Assembly (NCBI RefSeq): GCF_016107705.1
Contig: NZ_JAEHGC010000018.1
Location: forward strand, 16,536-80,535
DNA: 64,000 bases
Origin: Neobacillus cucumis
Lineage (GTDB): Bacteria > Bacillota > Bacilli > Bacillales_B > DSM-18226
Reading direction: 5' to 3'
Below, in pieces: positions 60,429 through 64,000 of this stretch (positions are counted from its first letter, which is position 1; each line of letters begins with the position of its first letter). The notes under the pieces are model-generated. The model was not told the origin of the DNA, ran no database searches, and worked only from the letters and a program-made list of their open reading frames with translations. The translations under genes were made by a program, and so were the position numbers.

Positions 60429-63011
60429 TTAAAAATCAAACTCATCGTCATGGCGATATCGGCGGTATTTTGCAGCATGACAGGAATCGCAAATCGGAAA
60501 AGCATGATCCCAAGGCAATTTTTTTCCACAGTTCTTACACTTTTTCACAAATTTCTTGATATCGGTTTTTAACCGTTCTTGTACCTGGTCACTGACCTCT
60601 TCGCGCAGACGTTCCCAGTATATCGCTTCCGTCTTCTCACCTAAACGGTACAAAAACAATAGGTGGAGACCGACTGCCTTATAGGAAAGTTCAAGCTCCT
60701 CAAGGCTGCGGTCTTTTACGATAGGCTCAGGAAGTTCTCTCCCGTCGATAATCGCATACATCGTTTGCTCCCATTGCTTTGTTAGCACCGGTTCATTTTT
60801 AGAAAAAGGTAAGTGCAGAAATCCGTAGAGATCCATTAACGGAAGTCTTGCTTCAATATCGGTCCCGGCAATCAACTGATAAAGTGACCGCTCCTCAGAT
60901 AAAGATGCCTTCTTCGTTCCCTTTGGGCTTTCAAATTTTCCCCATAGCTCAAAGAAAGTCCCGAGATCGCGGTAATAGCGCTGGAATCGTTCAAACACGG
61001 AATTGGTCGGTGCAATCGCGAAGGTATGAACCGGTTCATCCTCCTGCATTAACAGTCGGCGCATCGTTTTGATATCATTTGTAAAAGCAACCTTTCCAAC
61101 ATCATAAATCCCTTTTCTGCCGGCCCGTCCGGCAATTTGCTTCACTTCCTGTGAAGTAAGGAGCCTTCTTCTGGTTCCATCAAATTTTTCATTTTCCAAA
61201 AAGACAATTCTTCGGATGGGCAGGTTTAATCCCATCCCAATCGCATCTGTTGCGACAATGACCTTTGTTTTTCCATCATTAAATTGCTGAATTTGCTTTT
61301 TCCTTGTTTCCGGCGGCATGCTGCCGTATATCATGCTGACTTTATGTCCGTCATTTTGCAGCCTTGATGCTGTTTCGAGCACACGTCGTCTTGAAAAACA
61401 AATGAGGGCATCCCCTTTTTTAATGTGCTTGATATGAAATTCCTTTGATTCCACTTCGAGTGGGGTGTCACGGCTGTACTCATGGATCTCAATATCGGAA
61501 TCACCTAAAAGCTCAAGCAGCATCGTTTTTGAATTTCGGCTGCCGATAATATGCACTTCTCGGGCATTCGCTTTCGTAATCGCCTTATACCAAGAAAATC
61601 CCCGGTCCTTATCCGTGATCATTTGTGCCTCATCAATAACCACCACATCATAAGATTCTTTTTCATGGAACATTTCAACTGTACAGGAGATATGTTTGGC
61701 ACCAGGAACGATTTTTTCCTCTTCACCCGTTTTTAAGGAACAGGGTGTTCCTTCGGCATTTAATTTATCATAGACTTCAAGCGCCAAAAGGCGGAGCGGC
61801 GCTAAATAGATACCGCTGTCTGCTACCTTCATCTGCTCAAGGGCATGGTGCGTTTTCCCCGTATTGGTTTCTCCTATGTGGAGAATATAGCGAATTTGCC
61901 TGCCTAGAGATGGATTGTATTCCTGGCCGAAAATATCCTCCATCATTCGGGCCTCTTCTTCTCTTTTTCGTTGTAATTCCGCTTCCTCTTCCGCTCTTTT
62001 TCGTTCTCGTTCCGCAAAATCTATTTCAAAAATTTCTCGGTGAACCTCTAAATCAAATGGAAGATCTACAAGTTTTAAGAGGTCCGAAACATATTCGTCT
62101 TGGATATCCTGGGTAAAATATTCCTCTACCTCATATATAAGATTTTCAATACAATTTTTCACAAAAGAAGTGGTCAGATTTTCGTTAAAGATAGCCTGAA
62201 ATTGTTGATGGATTTTTTCCGGTAGTTGTTCTAATACCTTTTGCGGCAAGAGTTCAGAAACATAGTCAGAAATTAAGCCTTCATATACGAAAAAATAGGT
62301 TTCGTATTCGTAAAAGCTTCTGCCCCAATGTAGCGTTTTATGGACGTCGCCGGTTAGTTCCTCAAAAAACGTTGCCAGCGTGGTATATGCATTCGGATCA
62401 AAATTCCCTTGGTTGACTAGTTTTTCTTCAAGAGCAAAGGTATCAACGGATTGGAATTTAGGGTTGTTTTCGAAATCTGCTTCTAATTGAACTGCAACAA
62501 ATCTTCGGATATAAAGGTAGAAATTTTGATAATTCTCCTCGATAAACTCTGCCGCAAAAGAGTCGATTTCATTTTGCAGCAGCTGTTTTTCAGCCTGCCG
62601 TTTGTTTTCTTCTTCCCGTTTTAAAAAGTCGGCCTTTGCTTGATGATACCGTTTTGACCATTTTTCTTCTTCACCTTCAAAGGTTTCCTGCAGCCATTCC
62701 AAGGCATCAAACGGCTGATAGGTCCGCATTTCATCTCGAAACAGTTTGTTGATTAATTTCCGGTCGATGCCTTCCACAACAAATCCTTTTTCTTTTAAAA
62801 ATGCCTTCTTTTCAATCCTTGGAACGTCATTGGTGGATTTATTCAGCCAAACATTAATCCAGATTTGTTCAGTATACTGACTTCGCTCGGTGAGGTATTG
62901 TTCAAAGGTTGGGATCGTTTCTTTCGTTTGCAAATAATGATCAATGTCTTCATATAGCTTTTTTTTCGTATGTTCGACCGCCTGAGGATAAATGACAGTT
63001 AATTTACTCAT
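60429..63011 (-). CDS. SUV3-type DExH RNA helicase
   Basis: 860 residues. Residues 1-365 are a helical, charged region with no clear domain. The helicase core has GETNTGKT near residue 379, 'YLAPLRLLALEVYD' near 400, DEAQ near 463, 'ICFSRRRV' near 540, 'VATDAIGMGLNLPI' near 586 and 'QEVKQIAGRAGRKG' near 622. These match SUV3, the mitochondrial degradosome helicase, rather than common DEAD-box proteins. The C-terminus has a zinc-ribbon-like 'CKNCGKKLPWDHAFPICDSC'. The role is probably RNA unwinding in decay. Confidence 0.88.
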   Translation of the reverse strand: MSKLTVIYPQAVEHTKKKLYEDIDHYLQTKETIPTFEQYLTERSQYTEQIWINVWLNKSTNDVPRIEKKAFLKEKGFVVEGIDRKLINKLFRDEMRTYQPFDALEWLQETFEGEEEKWSKRYHQAKADFLKREEENKRQAEKQLLQNEIDSFAAEFIEENYQNFYLYIRRFVAVQLEADFENNPKFQSVDTFALEEKLVNQGNFDPNAYTTLATFFEELTGDVHKTLHWGRSFYEYETYFFVYEGLISDYVSELLPQKVLEQLPEKIHQQFQAIFNENLTTSFVKNCIENLIYEVEEYFTQDIQDEYVSDLLKLVDLPFDLEVHREIFEIDFAERERKRAEEEAELQRKREEEARMMEDIFGQEYNPSLGRQIRYILHIGETNTGKTHHALEQMKVADSGIYLAPLRLLALEVYDKLNAEGTPCSLKTGEEEKIVPGAKHISCTVEMFHEKESYDVVVIDEAQMITDKDRGFSWYKAITKANAREVHIIGSRNSKTMLLELLGDSDIEIHEYSRDTPLEVESKEFHIKHIKKGDALICFSRRRVLETASRLQNDGHKVSMIYGSMPPETRKKQIQQFNDGKTKVIVATDAIGMGLNLPIRRIVFLENEKFDGTRRRLLTSQEVKQIAGRAGRKGIYDVGKVAFTNDIKTMRRLLMQEDEPVHTFAIAPTNSVFERFQRYYRDLGTFFELWGKFESPKGTKKASLSEERSLYQLIAGTDIEARLPLMDLYGFLHLPFSKNEPVLTKQWEQTMYAIIDGRELPEPIVKDRSLEELELSYKAVGLHLLFLYRLGEKTEAIYWERLREEVSDQVQERLKTDIKKFVKKCKNCGKKLPWDHAFPICDSCHAAKYRRYRHDDEFDF

Positions 63012-63084
63012 ATCGCTAGTCTCCTCTTAAAAATTTGCATCTTTTCTGATTTCTTTTTTTCTTATTATTATGTATAATGGGGTC

Positions 63085-63229
63085 ATAGAGATCGTATAGT
63101 AAAAAAGACCGAGCATGACGAAGAACTACTCGGTCAATGCAATAGACGGTTCCCCATGGGGAGTCGGCATATTGGAAGAGATAATCCACCGTTTATGCTT
63201 GTCGGCTCAAGGGTGGATTATTTTTTTTT
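63085..63229 (+). ncRNA. putative antitoxin RNA of a type I toxin-antitoxin locus
   Basis: A TATAAT box at 63073-63078 (weak -35) would start an RNA of ~145 bases that ends at the terminator AATCCACC/GGTGGATT (63183-63219) with nine T. It runs against the 3' end of the toxin mRNA, which ends at its own terminator GACCGAG/CTCGGTC (63101-63135). The two RNAs would overlap by more than 100 bases. RatA-TxpA in B. subtilis works this way. Confidence 0.7.
63101..63135 (-). terminator. terminator of the toxin mRNA
   Basis: On the minus strand GACCGAG and CTCGGTC form a 7-bp stem around a 15-base loop, followed by six T. Confidence 0.7.
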
Positions 63230-63301
63230 GTTAAATGACAGCACGGTGACAATGAGACCTGCAAATGAAATTGCCAGCGTCAAAGCTTCATAAACTGTCA
63301 A
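63218..63301 (-). CDS. 27-residue holin-like type I toxin
   Basis: A very short gene. The start is TTG at 63301; GGGGGTGAT lies 5 bases upstream. The product opens TVYEALTLAISFAGLIV, a single membrane span, and ends SFNKKK. This is the pattern of the 'putative holin-like toxin' peptides of Firmicutes. Such peptides damage the membrane when not silenced by an antisense RNA. A promoter is at 63371-63399, and the mRNA would have a ~63-base leader. Family call from memory of the pattern. Confidence 0.8.
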   Translation of the reverse strand: MTVYEALTLAISFAGLIVTVLSFNKKK

Positions 63302-63370
63302 ACGGCATCACCCCCTTTCGATAGGAGTGATCCGACCACCCTTGAGAGATCCTATTCTATTGCATTTCTA

Positions 63371-63399
63371 ATTATAGCATAAATTTCCACATCGAACAA
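63371..63399 (-). promoter_or_regulatory. promoter of the toxin gene
   Basis: On the minus strand TTGTTC (63394-63399), a 17-base spacer ending in TGC, and TATAAT (63371-63376): an extended -10 promoter. Confidence 0.72.
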
Positions 63400-63407
63400 G
63401 CGTTCCC

Positions 63408-63599
63408 TTAAATATTATGTTGGATGCAGTATTGGTCAACTAAATCCTCGATTTGGTCCAGTTCCGGGAATTTTCCTGAAAACTGAAATTTAATTTCCTC
63501 GATGAAATGTTCGTGATTATATACATGGATAGCTCCATTTTGCGCGATAACGCTATATTCCGGTACAAATCGGTAACCGCTTCTTTCGATAGCCCCCAT
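63408..63599 (-). CDS. small conserved Bacillus protein (YbxH/DUF5370-like)
   Basis: 63 residues from the third of three adjacent ATG codons, which has AAGGAG 7 bases upstream. It reads 'MGAIERSGYRFVPEYSVIAQ', then 'NGAIHVYNHEHFIEEIKFQF' and ends 'LDQIEDLVDQYCIQHNI'. It is soluble and has no known function. The resemblance to B. subtilis YbxH is from memory and should be treated with care. Confidence 0.7.
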   Translation of the reverse strand: MGAIERSGYRFVPEYSVIAQNGAIHVYNHEHFIEEIKFQFSGKFPELDQIEDLVDQYCIQHNI

Positions 63600-63716
63600 C
63601 ATCATGCTCCTTTTTCCTTGTTTTGGTTAGTATTTGCAGATATTGGGGGAATCATCCTTGATTTGTGAATACTGTGGAGTGCGTTTTAACCTTTAGGCCG
63701 CTTCTTTCCGCTTTAG

Positions 63717-64000
63717 GGGTAATGGAATTTGTTGTCTTTTCCTCTTTTATAGAAAAATACGCTCTGGCGGGTAATGAAACTCCTTTGCTTTTCCCCTTTT
63801 ATAGAAAAATACGCTCTGACGGGTAATGAAACTCCTTTGCTTTTCCCTTTTTATAGAAAAATCCGATCAACTGGGCAATGAAACCACTTTGCTGTTCCCT
63901 TTTTATAGAAAAGTCCGCTCAACGGGGTAATGCAACTCCCTTGCTTTTCCTCTTTTATAGAAAAATCCGCTCAACCGGGCAATGAAACCCCTTTGCTTTT
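63717..64000. repeat. 52-bp tandem repeat array C, runs off the window
   Basis: GGG marks units at 63717, 63769, 63821, 63873, 63925 and 63977, exactly 52 bases apart. The unit reads GGGCAATGAAACCCCTTTGC, TTTTCCCTTTTATAG, AAAAATCCGCTCAACC. It shares the GGGCAATGnAACnCCTTT and AAAAATC parts with array A. The array continues past the right edge. Confidence 0.93.

Overview
The window looks like the chromosome of a low-to-mid GC, endospore-forming Bacillaceae bacterium (Bacillus/Neobacillus-like). The evidence is AGGAGG-type ribosome binding sites, frequent GTG and TTG starts, sigma-A type promoters, a spore-coat kinase gene (cotH type), a LysM/GH18 spore cortex lytic protein, a purine riboswitch and a Firmicute-type eutVW system. 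Most genes are on the minus strand.

Layout. (1) 1-9263, minus strand: a catabolic cluster with an old-yellow-enzyme-like flavoprotein (cut by the window edge), a two-gene membrane Fe-S oxidoreductase, ETF beta and alpha, a tandem cupin, a Rieske protein, an amidohydrolase, an EamA exporter and an aldehyde dehydrogenase. It looks like oxidative breakdown of an N-methylated or similar small molecule, with electrons passed by ETF to the membrane. (2) 9264-15767: two divergent promoter regions that are copies of each other. Each carries two 21-bp operators and a cre-like site. The first serves the aldehyde dehydrogenase and an MFS transporter; the second serves a glutathione peroxidase and a BCCT transporter. 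A 2-hydroxyacid dehydrogenase and a decayed alcohol dehydrogenase lie downstream of the peroxidase. (3) 15832-25906: a TipA-type MerR regulator, a purine riboswitch with adenine deaminase, proline dehydrogenase, cotH with a divergent Arg/Thr-rich CotG-like protein, a FrnE-type DsbA protein, a GlcD-type oxidase, and an APC permease with a 48-residue membrane partner. (4) 26837-40616, minus strand: an ethanolamine-utilisation microcompartment locus in the order eutW-eutV-eutS-eutP-eutA-eutB-eutC-eutL-eutE-eutM-pduL-eutN-BMC-mdh-eat. Two terminators in it overlap EutV-type (ANTAR) hairpins. (5) 40694-48083: three acetyltransferases, a sirtuin, an endonuclease-IV-like protein, a PBP4-type carboxypeptidase and the LysM/GH18 protein. 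(6) 48202-63011: a Pnkp-Hen1 RNA-repair operon with hen1 interrupted by one in-frame TAG, a four-gene Wadjet system in the order D-A-B-C, and a SUV3-type RNA helicase. (7) 63085-63399: a type I toxin-antitoxin locus with a 27-residue holin-like toxin, followed by a small conserved Bacillus protein.

The least explained structure is a set of intergenic tandem repeats. Three arrays (26.0-26.8 kb, 43.9-44.1 kb, 63.7-64.0 kb) share an exact 52-bp period and a GGGCAnTG core although their sequences have diverged. Three more (32.76-32.82 kb, 37.96-38.09 kb, 44.13-44.20 kb) have a 21-bp period; two of these lie inside the eut operon. The periods are close to five and two turns of B-DNA.
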